A stretch of DNA of 64,000 nucleotides from CAYJLB01 sp964370845 (GCA_964370845.1 CAYJLB010000003.1:1-64000), one strand, 5' to 3'; counted from the stretch's first letter, positions 17,224 to 27,128 are shown. A program made the numbers and translations. Notes: generated by a model not told the origin, from the letters alone.

Positions 17224-18072
17224 CTACTCAATAAAATATTCTATAAATGCAGGATTAGGCGTATTTTTCAAATGAATACAAGTAAATTCGTGCCAACTAT
17301 TGCTGTTTTTAATTTTGAATTTAGCAATATTCTCACTACACTCCGCTACCGACTGATAAACAAATGAAATTCCAAAATCTTTTGCAACCAGTTCAGTTAT
17401 TGTTTTAAATGAATTGGTTGCAATTTTGTTGGAAAAACTATTTATTGTAAGATTAAAATCCTTTAAAATTCGCTCAAAAGCTTCCCTTGTGCCTGAGCCT
17501 TCTTCCCTTAAAATTAGTCTATTTGAGAAAATTTCTTCTATATCAAGTTCTTTGTTTGCAAAACGATGATTTTCTGCACAAATTCCAACTAATTTTTCTT
17601 GCTTATAAGTAAAATATTCGTAATCTTCTTTATTTATAAAACCTTCAACAAAAATAAAATCCAAATCACCTTTTTGCAATTTTTTTAGCAAAATTTGAGT
17701 ATTGTCCACAATATAAGTTAAGTCTAAATCTACTTTTGAAAGCAAATTCGAAATTTGATTATTGATTATATACTCACCAATAGTTTTTGTAGCGCCTATT
17801 TTCAATGTAGGCTTTTCTTGAAATTTTAGTTCGTTCAATAACTTTTGCATACTATAATCAGCGGAACGAGCATAATTCTCTAAAATATCCGCCTCTTTTG
17901 TTTTGTATAATGTTCGATTTTTATATATAAAAAGTTTACAACCATAATCTTCCTCAAGCTGTTTAATATGATTTGTCACCGCCGGTTGTGACATATTTAA
18001 CACTTCGGAAGTAACCCGATAATTCATATTTTTACACAGTTCTAAAAATGTATAGATTTTATAATCCACCAT
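17224..18072 (-). CDS. LysR-family regulator, YeiE/CysL-like
   Basis: Transcription regulator with an N-terminal winged helix (residues about 2-60; MSQPAVTNHIKQLEEDYG is the recognition-helix region) and a C-terminal ligand-binding domain. At 282 residues it is slightly short for LysR. It is divergent from a YeiH-like transporter gene; the same pair, yeiE and yeiH, stands together in E. coli, so it probably controls that gene. The start at 18072 follows AGAAAGG. The ligand is unknown; sulfite or another sulfur compound is suggested by the E. coli pair. Confidence 0.88.
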   Translation of the reverse strand: MVDYKIYTFLELCKNMNYRVTSEVLNMSQPAVTNHIKQLEEDYGCKLFIYKNRTLYKTKEADILENYARSADYSMQKLLNELKFQEKPTLKIGATKTIGEYIINNQISNLLSKVDLDLTYIVDNTQILLKKLQKGDLDFIFVEGFINKEDYEYFTYKQEKLVGICAENHRFANKELDIEEIFSNRLILREEGSGTREAFERILKDFNLTINSFSNKIATNSFKTITELVAKDFGISFVYQSVAECSENIAKFKIKNSNSWHEFTCIHLKNTPNPAFIEYFIE

Positions 18073-18102
18073 AAATTACACAACCTTTCTACCAATAAAA
18101 AT

Positions 18103-18122
18103 AATTTATCAATCAATAAATT
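18103..18122. promoter_or_regulatory. Inverted repeat between lysR and yeiH
   Basis: AATTTAT (18103-18109) and ATAATT-like arm ATAAATT (18116-18122) with a 6-base spacer, in the 125-bp divergent gap. Size and position fit a LysR-type binding site. A candidate extended -10 for yeiH, TGGTAAAAT, is at 18151-18159. Confidence 0.5.
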
Positions 18123-18197
18123 ATAATTACTTTATTTTATCATAAAAATATGGTAAAATCAATATGTAAATTTATCAAATTTTAAGGAGTACATCAA

Positions 18198-19223
18198 ATG
18201 AAAAAAATTATACCAGGAATTCTACTCGCAACTTTAATTGCAGTTATAGCAAAAGTCATTGAACATTTTCTTCCCATCCACATAATCGGTGCATCTGTAA
18301 TCGCACTTTTTATTGGAATGGGGATAAATTATTTCAAAAAACCAGCAGCTTCTATGCAAGGAGGACTTAACTTTACATCAAAAAAATTATTGCGAGTTGC
18401 AATTATCTTGCTCGGTGCTTCTTTAAGCGTTGAAACAATTATTGATGTTGGAAAAAACTCATTAATAGTAATGCTTTTCACCCTTGCCACTTGTTTTGGT
18501 ATAGGTTTTTTTACTGGAAAAGCACTTGGACTAAACTGGAAAGTTTCTAATTTGATTTCGGCTGGAACAGGAATTTGTGGTGGTTCTGCAATTGCGGCAA
18601 TTGCCCCTGTTATCGACGCTGACGACACCGATATTGCTTTTGGTATGTCAGCAACTTTCATTTTTGATATGATTATGATTTTGATTTTCCCAATTATGGG
18701 TCAAATGCTAGGTCTTACAGATATGGCTTACGGATTATGGGCTGGAACTGCTGTAAACGACACTTCTAGTGTTGTAGCGGCGGGTTATGCTTTCAGTGAA
18801 GCTGCTGGGGATTATGCTACTATGGTAAAACTCACTAGAACACTTTCAATAATCCCTACAGTATTAGTTTTTGCAGCTATAGGAATTCATGTTAAGAAAA
18901 AAGAGCTTGCAAAATTAAATGAAAATTCAACTGAAAAAGTAAGCAAAAAGGTTAACATTATGTCAGTTATTCCTTGGTTTATCCTCGGTTTCTTGGGACT
19001 TGCAGCTATAAACAGCTTAGGCGTTCTCCCTGTAGAAGTTTCAAATTTTCTCAAAGAAGTGAGCAAGTTTTTAATGGTAATGTCCCTTGCAGCAATTGGA
19101 CTTAAAACTGATGTAAAACATATGCAAAAAGCTGGACTTCGCCCTATGATTCACGGGTTTATTATATCAGCTTTAGTTGTAATTGTAGCTATTACTGTTC
19201 AATTCGCCCTTGGAATTGTTTAG
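18198..19223 (+). CDS. YeiH-family (UPF0324) putative sulfate/anion exporter
   Basis: A 341-residue membrane protein of the YeiH family, with about ten TM helices and the conserved segments RVAIILLGASLS, GTGICGGSAIAA, GTAVNDTSSVVAAG and GLKTDVK. Members are thought to export sulfate or similar anions. AAGGAG precedes the ATG. It is divergent from its probable LysR regulator. Confidence 0.85.
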   Translation: MKKIIPGILLATLIAVIAKVIEHFLPIHIIGASVIALFIGMGINYFKKPAASMQGGLNFTSKKLLRVAIILLGASLSVETIIDVGKNSLIVMLFTLATCFGIGFFTGKALGLNWKVSNLISAGTGICGGSAIAAIAPVIDADDTDIAFGMSATFIFDMIMILIFPIMGQMLGLTDMAYGLWAGTAVNDTSSVVAAGYAFSEAAGDYATMVKLTRTLSIIPTVLVFAAIGIHVKKKELAKLNENSTEKVSKKVNIMSVIPWFILGFLGLAAINSLGVLPVEVSNFLKEVSKFLMVMSLAAIGLKTDVKHMQKAGLRPMIHGFIISALVVIVAITVQFALGIV

Positions 19224-19272
19224 TATTTTCAAAATTTAGCCAAAAACGTCATTTTTCTAGCCGAAAAAGCAT

Positions 19273-19300
19273 TTGTTTTATTTCATTTCTGTGCTATAAT
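19273..19300 (+). promoter_or_regulatory. Promoter of the FAD oxidoreductase gene
   Basis: TTGTTT (19273-19278), 16 bases, TATAAT (19295-19300) with TGC before it. AAGGAG follows at 19314-19319, and the ATG at 19332. Confidence 0.65.
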
Positions 19301-19331
19301 TTTCAAAAAAGTATAAGGAGAGCAAAAGTTT

Positions 19332-22040
19332 ATGATAAAATGGATTGACTCATTGGAATTTGAAAATTACGGAGGATTTACTAAAGAAACTCAGTTTGTG
19401 CGTGAAATGGGGCAAGGTTATTTGTTCTCTTGCGGAACTCCTGGAGTTCCTGTGGAATCTGCTTCTACAACTTTTTCTGTCGAAGAAAAGGGTATGTACA
19501 GAATTTGGCTTAGAGTGAAAAACTGGTATAGACAAGGTTCACCGGGGAGATTGGCTTTGCTCGTTGACGAAAAATATCTAAAAAAAGAAATGGGAATGTT
19601 ACCAATTTCTGACTGGCACTTTGAAGTTGGTGGAGACATAATGCTTGAAAAAGGCGAACATACAATAAAAATCGAGGATTTAAGCGGTTATTTTGGACGT
19701 TTTTCCTCAGTGATAATTACAAATGATATGGATTTTATGCCTGAACAACCTGTTGATAGAATGCTCTTACAACGTGCTAAAATCCGTGGACAAAAATTAG
19801 AACCAACTTTTGTTGGAGATTTTGACTTAGTTGTTTGTGGTGGTGGTCCTGGTGGAGTTCCCGCTGCAATTGCTGCTGCTAGAAAAGGCTTGAAAGTAGC
19901 ACTAGTACACTCTCGCCCTGGACTTGGCGGAAATGGAAGCGAAGAAGGTTTTGTTGGCTTTGACGGAGCTTCCTCAAATTTTCCATTTATGCGTGAGGGT
20001 GGAATTGCTGAAGAAATCCACCGAATTCGTGAGCAAAAAATCACTTCTTGGGAACAAGCAATGAAAGAAATTTGTGCTAAAGAAGACACCTTGACAATTT
20101 ACTATAACAACTTTGTTATCGACGCTTATACAGAAGATGATGTAATAAAAAAAGTTAAATCAGTAAATACAAACACTGGAGAATACTTTGAATTTTCCGC
20201 AAAATATTTTGCCGATTGTACAGGTGATGGGTGGCTGGCTTATTATAGTGGTGCAAAATATCGCCTCGGACGAGAAGCAAAGTGGCAATATGGAGAAAAA
20301 TTTGCTCCCGAACAACCGGATAATAACAGTATGAGTGGCTGTTTAGCTGGGATTTTGGACGAAAAACGCAACACCCTAGGCTATTTAGCAGAGGACGTTG
20401 GCGAACCTTACCCATTTACAGCTCCCGAATGGGCAGTAAAATTACCAGAGAATATTTATCGAACTCCACAAACTTTGAATATAAGCGAGTGGTGGGTAGA
20501 AAACCCTAATAATATGGACGATTTGTGGCATGAGGAAGAAATTCGTGACGAACTTTTAAGACTGAATTTAGGATATTTTCACTGGTTAAAAAATTACTAC
20601 GAACGCCGTGATGTAGTGAAAAATTACAAGCTTGTAGGATTTGCAAAATACAATGCAAAACGCGAAACAAGGCGTATAATGGGCGATTATGTGATGACAC
20701 AAAACGATTGTGAGATTGGTCGAGTTTTTGACGATGCTGTTTCATATTGCGGTTGGATGCTTGACATTCACCACCCAAAAGGGCTGTATTCTGGTGCAGA
20801 AGGCCCTTTCGACGCGGCTATGAGAATTCCTCTTACAACTGTTCCCTACCGAGTATTATATTCAAAAAATATCAATAATTTGTTTATGGCTGGGCGTTGT
20901 ATTTCCGTTAGTCATCTAGGTTTAGGTTCAGTTCGTGTACAAAATACACTTGCTACTCTTGGGCAAGTTGTAGGTACAGCAGTAAGTATGTGCCTTGAAA
21001 AAAACATTTCGCCAAGGGACATATATACAGACTACATAAAAGATTTACAACAACTTTTACTTAAAGACGATATGTTTATTCCAACAATAAAAAATGATGA
21101 TAAAAATGACAAGGCACGATTTGCAAAAATCACCGCTGATAGTGTTTCAAAAACTGACATCTACAACACAAAAAAAGGTGTTGAAGGCGATTTAAAAGAG
21201 CTTACAAACCCTGTGATGATTGCAATGCCTTTGCGTGAGGAAAAGCCTAATATGTGCGAGGTTTATTTCAAAAATGAAAGCGGTGAGGACAAAACTCTTA
21301 CTGCAACTGTTTTTATTGCATTTAATCATAAAAACTTGGAAAAACAAAGTACTTTTGAGGAATTAACTGTAACCATTCCAAAAGAATTTGACGGAAATTT
21401 CACTTTTCCATTTAAGTTTAACGATGATTATGACAATTTACCAGATGACACCGATGCAGAGCACCGCAAACGTTTGGTTGGCTTGAAAATTTCAAAGTGT
21501 GAAGGTGTTTTCCTAAAGGAATTTTTACTTTCAAGCTTCCAAAAAGTTCGCGCCTATCCCTTAAGTGAAACAAGATGGCACACTGACACACGAAATTCCT
21601 ATTGTTTTAATCTTTATAACGATATTTTTGACAAAGCGAATTGTTCCCCTGAAAACGTTATAAATGGCTATAATAGAATGGTTAGCCCTAGTGAATATTC
21701 CTATGTTTCGGACGAAACTATGGAACTTCCCCAGTCTTTATACTTAAATTGGGATAAACCACAAGAAATCTCAGAAGTGCGGATTACCTTTGACTCTGAC
21801 TTAAACAATCCAACATTTTCTTATCAAAGGTTACCAATTGCAAGACGTCTTGTGAAAGATTATTTTATTTCAGTTTTAGTAAATGGTGAATGGGAAAAAG
21901 TGAGCCAATGTAATGACAATATTTTAAGGCATAATATTCACAAATTCCCTGAGAAAATCCTATGCGATGGAATAAAAATTACTGTTACAGCCACATATGG
22001 TGACAAGTCGGCAAGAATTTTCGAAGTAAGAGCCTACTAG
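19332..22040 (+). CDS. Large FAD-dependent oxidoreductase with a sugar-binding-like N-terminal domain
   Basis: A 902-residue protein. Residues about 1-140 look like a beta-sandwich similar to carbohydrate-binding modules. From about 160 an FAD-binding Rossmann fold begins (VVCGGGPGGVPAAIAAARKG) and continues through the FAD_oxidored (PF12831-type) region, including GLGGNGSEEG and the C-terminal flavin motif NLFMAGRCISVSHLGLG (about 515-531). The rest, about 600-902, looks like further beta domains. No signal peptide is present. Proteins of this type often occur with glycan degradation genes, but none adjoins it here apart from lacZ far away. Substrate unknown. Its TAG stop is directly followed by a repeat copy. 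Confidence 0.8.
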   Translation: MIKWIDSLEFENYGGFTKETQFVREMGQGYLFSCGTPGVPVESASTTFSVEEKGMYRIWLRVKNWYRQGSPGRLALLVDEKYLKKEMGMLPISDWHFEVGGDIMLEKGEHTIKIEDLSGYFGRFSSVIITNDMDFMPEQPVDRMLLQRAKIRGQKLEPTFVGDFDLVVCGGGPGGVPAAIAAARKGLKVALVHSRPGLGGNGSEEGFVGFDGASSNFPFMREGGIAEEIHRIREQKITSWEQAMKEICAKEDTLTIYYNNFVIDAYTEDDVIKKVKSVNTNTGEYFEFSAKYFADCTGDGWLAYYSGAKYRLGREAKWQYGEKFAPEQPDNNSMSGCLAGILDEKRNTLGYLAEDVGEPYPFTAPEWAVKLPENIYRTPQTLNISEWWVENPNNMDDLWHEEEIRDELLRLNLGYFHWLKNYYERRDVVKNYKLVGFAKYNAKRETRRIMGDYVMTQNDCEIGRVFDDAVSYCGWMLDIHHPKGLYSGAEGPFDAAMRIPLTTVPYRVLYSKNINNLFMAGRCISVSHLGLGSVRVQNTLATLGQVVGTAVSMCLEKNISPRDIYTDYIKDLQQLLLKDDMFIPTIKNDDKNDKARFAKITADSVSKTDIYNTKKGVEGDLKELTNPVMIAMPLREEKPNMCEVYFKNESGEDKTLTATVFIAFNHKNLEKQSTFEELTVTIPKEFDGNFTFPFKFNDDYDNLPDDTDAEHRKRLVGLKISKCEGVFLKEFLLSSFQKVRAYPLSETRWHTDTRNSYCFNLYNDIFDKANCSPENVINGYNRMVSPSEYSYVSDETMELPQSLYLNWDKPQEISEVRITFDSDLNNPTFSYQRLPIARRLVKDYFISVLVNGEWEKVSQCNDNILRHNIHKFPEKILCDGIKITVTATYGDKSARIFEVRAY

Positions 22041-22135
22041 CGGCAAGCGTAACGCTTTGGCACACACGGCAACGTGACGTTGCATCCATTCCCGCGTTTT
22101 TACGTTGTGAAATGAGAAAATTTCTACCCACGAGG
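22041..22135 (+). repeat. Mosaic intergenic repeat copy
   Basis: Directly after the TAG stop of the FAD gene come the palindromes AAGCGTAACGCTT (22045-22057) and GCAACGTGACGTTGC (22069-22083), then ATTCCCGC and a module ending CCCACGAGG (22103-22135). This is the complete version of the copy broken by the gap at 5018. Confidence 0.8.
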
Positions 22136-22214
22136 TCGAATTTTGTAGAGGTGACCTGTGGTCGTCCGTAGCTTAAATTTGTAGGGCAAAGGCTATGCTC
22201 TTGTACTATAAAAT

Positions 22215-22257
22215 AAAACCCAACAAAACTATTAACTTAATAGTTTTGTTGGGTTTT
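22215..22257. terminator. Bidirectional terminator between the FAD gene and nfnB
   Basis: A perfect stem of about 20 bp (22215-22234 with 22238-22257) between two convergent genes, with A-rich and T-rich ends. Confidence 0.9.
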
Positions 22258-22302
22258 AATATTACATTTTTGAACTAATTATAACCTAGCAATTCCTGTT
22301 GT

Positions 22303-23688
22303 CTATTTGCTTGAAATATACTTATCGATAGCTTCAGCAGCAGTTTTTCCCGCTCCCATTGCTAGAATTACAGTAGCTGCACCAGTAACAGTGTCACCGC
22401 CTGCATAAACACCCTCACGAGTAGTAAGCATTTCTTCATCAACAACTAAACAGCCCCATTTGTTGGCTTCAATACCAGTTGTAGTAGTTCTAATCAATGG
22501 ATTTGGTGAAGTTCCGATTGACATAATTACAGTGTCAACTTCAATTTCATAATTAGAATTTTCCATAACAATTGGTGAACGTCGTCCGCTTGCATCAGGT
22601 TCGCCAAGTTCCATTTTTACACATTCCATAGCCTTAGCTCTACCATTTTCATCGGAAATAATCTTAACAGGATTGTTTAAGCAAAGGAATTGAATTCCTT
22701 CTTCCTTAGCGTGGTGAACTTCTTCAAGACGTGCAGGCATTTCGTTTTCCGAACGTCTATAAACAATGTAAACATTTTCTGCACCTAGTCGCATTGCACT
22801 TCTAGCTGCGTCCATTGCAACGTTTCCGCCACCTACAACTGCAACATTTTTAGATTTAATAACTGGAGTGTCATATTCGTCAAGGTAACCTTTCATAAGG
22901 TTAATTCTTGTCAAATATTCATTAGCGGAGAAAACTCCCACCAAAGATTCACCCTCAATTCCCATAAAACGAGGAAGTCCAGCACCCGAACCAATAAAAA
23001 TGCTTTCAAACTCCATCTCAAAAAGCTCGTCAATTGACAAAACTTTACCAATAACCATATTAGTATGTACAGTTACACCCATTTCTTTAAGAGCGTCAAT
23101 TTCTTTAGCAACAATGTCTTTTGGAAGTCTAAATTCAGGAATTCCATATGTTAAAACTCCACCAGCAGTGTGGAAAGCTTCAAAAATTGTAACATCATAA
23201 CCTTTAGCAGCAAGGTCACCAGCACAAGAAAGTCCAGCAGGTCCTCCACCAACAACAGCAACTTTATGCCCATTAGATTGAGGTTTAACAGGTTTTGTAG
23301 CAATATTTTCTAGGAAATAATCCGCTGCAAAACGTTCTAATCGTCCAATTGCAACAGGTTCACCCTTAATCCCTCTCACACATTTACATTCGCATTGGGA
23401 TTCTTGAGGACATACACGTCCGCAAACCGCTGGAAGTGCGTTTGTAGTTTTAAGAATATTATAAGCATTTTCAAACTCGCCACCTGCAATAGCAGTGATA
23501 AATTCAGGAATTCTAACATTTACAGGACAACCTGCAACACAAGGCTTATTTTTACAGTTAAGGCAACGTTTTGCCTCCTCAACAGCCATTTCAGGAGTAT
23601 ATCCAAGGGCAACTTCTTCAAAATTTCTCGCCCTAATTTTCGCATCTTGTTCAGGCATAGCCACTTTTTCTAGGGACATATTAGCCAT
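22303..23688 (-). CDS. nfnB: NfnB: NADPH-binding subunit of NADH-dependent ferredoxin:NADP+ oxidoreductase
   Basis: About 461 residues, glutamate-synthase-small-subunit type. The N-terminal Fe-S region has Cys at 42, 45, 50, 54 and 89, 93, 99, 101, 103. An FAD fold (VAVVGGGPAGLSC) and an NADPH fold (VAVVGGGNVAMDAARSA, YRR) follow. Alone it could be annotated gltD/gltA, but the adjoining NfnA partner makes the electron-bifurcating NfnAB enzyme the best call. The start at 23688 (MANMSLEK) is chosen since the upstream TTG is part of AAAGGATTG. Confidence 0.82.
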   Translation of the reverse strand: MANMSLEKVAMPEQDAKIRARNFEEVALGYTPEMAVEEAKRCLNCKNKPCVAGCPVNVRIPEFITAIAGGEFENAYNILKTTNALPAVCGRVCPQESQCECKCVRGIKGEPVAIGRLERFAADYFLENIATKPVKPQSNGHKVAVVGGGPAGLSCAGDLAAKGYDVTIFEAFHTAGGVLTYGIPEFRLPKDIVAKEIDALKEMGVTVHTNMVIGKVLSIDELFEMEFESIFIGSGAGLPRFMGIEGESLVGVFSANEYLTRINLMKGYLDEYDTPVIKSKNVAVVGGGNVAMDAARSAMRLGAENVYIVYRRSENEMPARLEEVHHAKEEGIQFLCLNNPVKIISDENGRAKAMECVKMELGEPDASGRRSPIVMENSNYEIEVDTVIMSIGTSPNPLIRTTTTGIEANKWGCLVVDEEMLTTREGVYAGGDTVTGAATVILAMGAGKTAAEAIDKYISSK

Positions 23689-23736
23689 TATTTCAATCAA
23701 TCCTTTCGAGTATTATATAACAAATAAGTTAAATTA

Positions 23737-24567
23737 TTATTCTAAACCAATTCTACACTCATGTGGTTCTTTATGGTGACCTTTATAAGCTGAATTTCGG
23801 TTAATAAGTTCATCAAAATCAACTTTATGTCCGTCAAAATCAGGGCCATCTACACAAGCATATTTGATTTTTCCGTCAACAGTAACACGACAGCCTCCAC
23901 ACATTCCCGTTCCGTCCACCATAATTGGGTTTAGGGAAACAAGAGTTTTAATTCCATAAGGCTCGGTAACTTTACAAACAAATTTCATCATTTGAACAGG
24001 GCCAATTGCAACAACAGCATCATATTTGTTACCTTTTTCAATTAAATCTTGTAAAACATTGGTAACAAAGCCTTTAATTCCGTAGCTTCCGTCATCAGTT
24101 GTAACATATAAATTAGTTGAAACTTCTTTCATTTCATCTTCAAGAATAACAATATCTTTATTTCTAAAACCAGCGATTATGTCAACCTCAACGCCTTTAT
24201 TAAAGAGCATTTTAGCTTGCGGATAAGCAATTGCACAACCTACACCGCCACCCACAACAGCAACTTTTTTCACATCATCTTCAAAGTGAGTTGCAATGCC
24301 CAAAGGCCCAACAAAATCAAGAATTTCATCACCAACTTCTCTTTTTCCAAGTTCAACAGTTGAACGTCCAATAGCTTGGAAAATTATGGTAACAGTGCCC
24401 TTTTCTCTGTCATAATCAGCGATTGTAAGAGGAACTCTTTCCCCCTTTTCATCAATTCTAAAGATAATAAATTGCCCAGCATTCGCCTTTTTAGCGATAA
24501 ATGGAGCTTTTATATCCATTAGAAAAGTTGTTTCGTTAAGTTGTTTTTTTCTAACAATTTCAAACAA
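23737..24567 (-). CDS. nfnA: NfnA: FAD/NAD and [2Fe-2S] subunit of the Nfn complex
   Basis: Ferredoxin-NADP reductase-like protein with RVPLTIAD flavin motif, NAD-binding GGGVGCAIAYP, and a C-terminal [2Fe-2S] site with D223, C228, C231 and C243 (ATG numbering), the unusual one-Asp three-Cys pattern known from NfnA. The ATG at 24582 has no ribosome site; GGAGG lies inside that codon stretch and fits a TTG start at 24567 (FEIVRKK), used here. First gene of an nfnA-nfnB operon with a promoter at 24615-24643. Confidence 0.83.
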   Translation of the reverse strand: MFEIVRKKQLNETTFLMDIKAPFIAKKANAGQFIIFRIDEKGERVPLTIADYDREKGTVTIIFQAIGRSTVELGKREVGDEILDFVGPLGIATHFEDDVKKVAVVGGGVGCAIAYPQAKMLFNKGVEVDIIAGFRNKDIVILEDEMKEVSTNLYVTTDDGSYGIKGFVTNVLQDLIEKGNKYDAVVAIGPVQMMKFVCKVTEPYGIKTLVSLNPIMVDGTGMCGGCRVTVDGKIKYACVDGPDFDGHKVDFDELINRNSAYKGHHKEPHECRIGLE

Positions 24568-24614
24568 AATCCTTACCTCCATAGAAAATTTTAGTTAATT
24601 AAAGCATTCGTTTT

Positions 24615-24643
24615 ATTTTATCATATTATCAAATATTTTTCAA
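24615..24643 (-). promoter_or_regulatory. nfnAB promoter
   Basis: Minus strand TTGAAA (24638-24643), 17 bases, TAAAAT (24615-24620) with TGA before it. The -35 overlaps the arm of the mutS2 terminator. Confidence 0.7.
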
Positions 24644-24672
24644 GCATTGATATTTTTTTATCAATGCTTGAA
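24639..24672 (-). terminator. mutS2 terminator
   Basis: A 13-bp perfect stem (24639-24651 with 24660-24672), 8-base loop, just beyond the mutS2 stop. The tail on the minus strand is AT-rich rather than a pure T run. Confidence 0.7.
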
Positions 24673-24691
24673 TTTTACAAAAGTACCTTTG

Positions 24692-27085
24692 TTATTTTAA
24701 TTCAACAATTGTAACACCGTCTTCACCTTCACCATAAACACCTTTTCGGAAAGATTTTACCTGTTTATGACGTTTAAGGTGTTGTTGAACAGCGTTTCTT
24801 AGCACTCCAGTGCCTTTTCCGTGGATAATTGTAACAAGGTGAAGTCCCGACATTACCGCTCCATCAATAAAGCTATCAACTTCCATAATTCCCTCGTCGC
24901 TTGCATATCCTCGAATATCAAGTTCAAGAGTAGCTTGCCTTGTCATACGGCTTTCAACGCCATTTCTTGATACTTTTGAAACAGGTTTTTGCTTAGGTTT
25001 ATCCCCTTTAAAAGTGACTTTTTCCTTTTCAGCAAGCTTAATTTTACTAACATTGATTTTAGTTTTCATAATTCCCATTGTGACAAAAAGATTTCCTTGA
25101 GAGTCGGGAAGTGTGGTTACAGTCGCCTCTTTTCCCGTGTCAATTAAAACAACAGTATCCCCTTTTATAAGGGCACGAGGTAAAACATAGTCATTTTTAC
25201 GCTCTGTGACAGGGTTTGCTTCAAGATAAAGGTTGTTCATTTTCCCATTTAAACTAGATTTTGCACTAGCCACATTCTGGGAGAAATTTTCCTTATTCTT
25301 CTCTTTTCTAATTTGGTCAAGTTCGTCCATAATGGCATTTGACTGCCTTTGAACAGTTTCCACAAGACGTGAAGCTTCTCGCCTTGCCATATCTAAAGTA
25401 GTTTCCTTAGTTTTTTCAATTTTATCAAGTTCAGTTTTAACGATTTCACGTTCACTTTCAGCTTTTTCAAAAAGGATTTTTGCATCTTTTGATAATTTTT
25501 CAAACTCAAGACGTTTCTCCTCTAAGCCTTCCATAATTATCTCAAATTCACGATTTTCGTCGCTGACTAAACTTTGAGCTCGCTCAATAATTCTATGTGG
25601 CAAACCTAGTTTTTCCGAGATAGCAAAGGCATTTGACCGCCCAGGAGAGCCAATAATTAACCTATAAGTTGGCATTAAAGTTTTAACATCAAACTCACAA
25701 GAAGCATTTTCAACGTTTTCAGTGTCAATTGCAAACATTTTAAGCTCTTGATAGTGGGTTGTGGTGACTAATTTCGACCCGTTTCCAATAATATTTTCAA
25801 TTATTGCAACCGCTAAAGCTGAACCCTCAACAGGGTCAGTTCCCGAACCTAATTCGTCTAAAAGCACTAAAGATGAGTGATTACATCTATCTAAAACGTC
25901 AATAACTCTGTTCATATGTGAGGAGAAAGTTGACAAAGACTGCTCTATAGACTGCCTGTCGCCGATATCGACCAAAATATTTTCAAAAACAGAAATTCGG
26001 CTTTCCTCCCCAGCAGGAATTAAAAGCCCACACATTGCCATTAAAGTAAGCAAACCAACAGTCTTTAAGATAACAGTTTTACCGCCAGTGTTTGGTCCTG
26101 TGATGACTAAAGCGTCGAAATTTATACCAACATTCACATCAATTGGCACAACAACTTTTGGGTCGATAAGCGGGTGTCTTGCCTTTTCTAAAAACACTTC
26201 CCCATCGTCTGAAACTCTAGGGAGATTTCCATTCATTTTTACCCCTAATCTAGCCTTTGCAAAGTAAAAATTAAGCTCCGCACAATTATTGAAATTTAGC
26301 AATAAATTATCCCCAAACTCGGCACAAAGTCCAGATAATTCAGCAATAATTCTCTCAATTTCTTCCTGTTCTTTACCCATTAAAATGCGGATTTCGTTGT
26401 TTGCTTCAACAATCGCCATTGGCTCAATAAAATAAGTTGCACCAGTAGCAGAAGTGTCGTGCACAAGCCCCGAAACGTTGTTTTTATGCTGTGATTTTAC
26501 AGGCACAACATAACGTCCGTCACGCATTGTAACAATATTTTCTTGCAAATATTGAGAGGTTTCCTCCGACTTAATCATTTTGTCTAGTCGCTCTTTAATT
26601 TTTGCTCCGCTATTAGAGATTTTCCTTCTAATTGAAGCAAGTTCTGAACTAGCAGAGTCAGCCAATGCGTCCTCACTCAAAATGCTGTCAGTAATTCGCT
26701 CGTACAAATATTTATTTGGAATAAGAGAAGTCAATAGGTAAATCACCCTGTCTTCTTCAGCGGAAAGGTCATTTTTCTCAGTTACGTCCTCATACCAAGC
26801 CACTAAAGTTCGCACTTGAGAGAGCATTTTTCCAACTTCCAAAAGCTCTTTAAGAGACAAATTTGCCCCAGCCATAGCACGTTTTACAATGCCTGTCATA
26901 TCTTTAAAACTGCTAAATGACGGGCTTCCAAATTTTAAAGCAAGGTCGAAAGCTCGCCCAGTTTTAGCCAATTCTTCCTTCACAAAATATAGGTCGCAAG
27001 AAGGTTCAATGGCAAAAATCATCTCCCTTGTTTTCTCGTTAGAAGCTTCAAGAGAGAGCATATCAATAATTTTGTTTAACTCCAA
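24692..27085 (-). CDS. mutS2: MutS2 ATPase with C-terminal Smr nuclease domain
   Basis: MutS-family protein acting on branched DNA or on collided ribosomes (RqcU role in Bacillus). Core and clamp are followed by Walker A TGPNTGGKT, Walker B LLDELGSGTDP, a coiled coil (about 510-610) and a C-terminal Smr domain (LDIRGYAS, HGKGTGVLR). The coordinate given is a TTG. A strong AAAGGA lies at 27116-27121 and the family N-terminus (about three to seven residues before LELNKI) suggests the true start is upstream, at an ATT or ATA codon (27100-27112), as no ATG is present there. It follows recO, from which it is separated by about 30-45 bp. Confidence 0.92.
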   Translation of the reverse strand: MELNKIIDMLSLEASNEKTREMIFAIEPSCDLYFVKEELAKTGRAFDLALKFGSPSFSSFKDMTGIVKRAMAGANLSLKELLEVGKMLSQVRTLVAWYEDVTEKNDLSAEEDRVIYLLTSLIPNKYLYERITDSILSEDALADSASSELASIRRKISNSGAKIKERLDKMIKSEETSQYLQENIVTMRDGRYVVPVKSQHKNNVSGLVHDTSATGATYFIEPMAIVEANNEIRILMGKEQEEIERIIAELSGLCAEFGDNLLLNFNNCAELNFYFAKARLGVKMNGNLPRVSDDGEVFLEKARHPLIDPKVVVPIDVNVGINFDALVITGPNTGGKTVILKTVGLLTLMAMCGLLIPAGEESRISVFENILVDIGDRQSIEQSLSTFSSHMNRVIDVLDRCNHSSLVLLDELGSGTDPVEGSALAVAIIENIIGNGSKLVTTTHYQELKMFAIDTENVENASCEFDVKTLMPTYRLIIGSPGRSNAFAISEKLGLPHRIIERAQSLVSDENREFEIIMEGLEEKRLEFEKLSKDAKILFEKAESEREIVKTELDKIEKTKETTLDMARREASRLVETVQRQSNAIMDELDQIRKEKNKENFSQNVASAKSSLNGKMNNLYLEANPVTERKNDYVLPRALIKGDTVVLIDTGKEATVTTLPDSQGNLFVTMGIMKTKINVSKIKLAEKEKVTFKGDKPKQKPVSKVSRNGVESRMTRQATLELDIRGYASDEGIMEVDSFIDGAVMSGLHLVTIIHGKGTGVLRNAVQQHLKRHKQVKSFRKGVYGEGEDGVTIVELK

Positions 27086-27128
27086 AATTTCGTGGTGAAT
27101 ATTTATTTTAATCAGTCCTTTCTGATAA

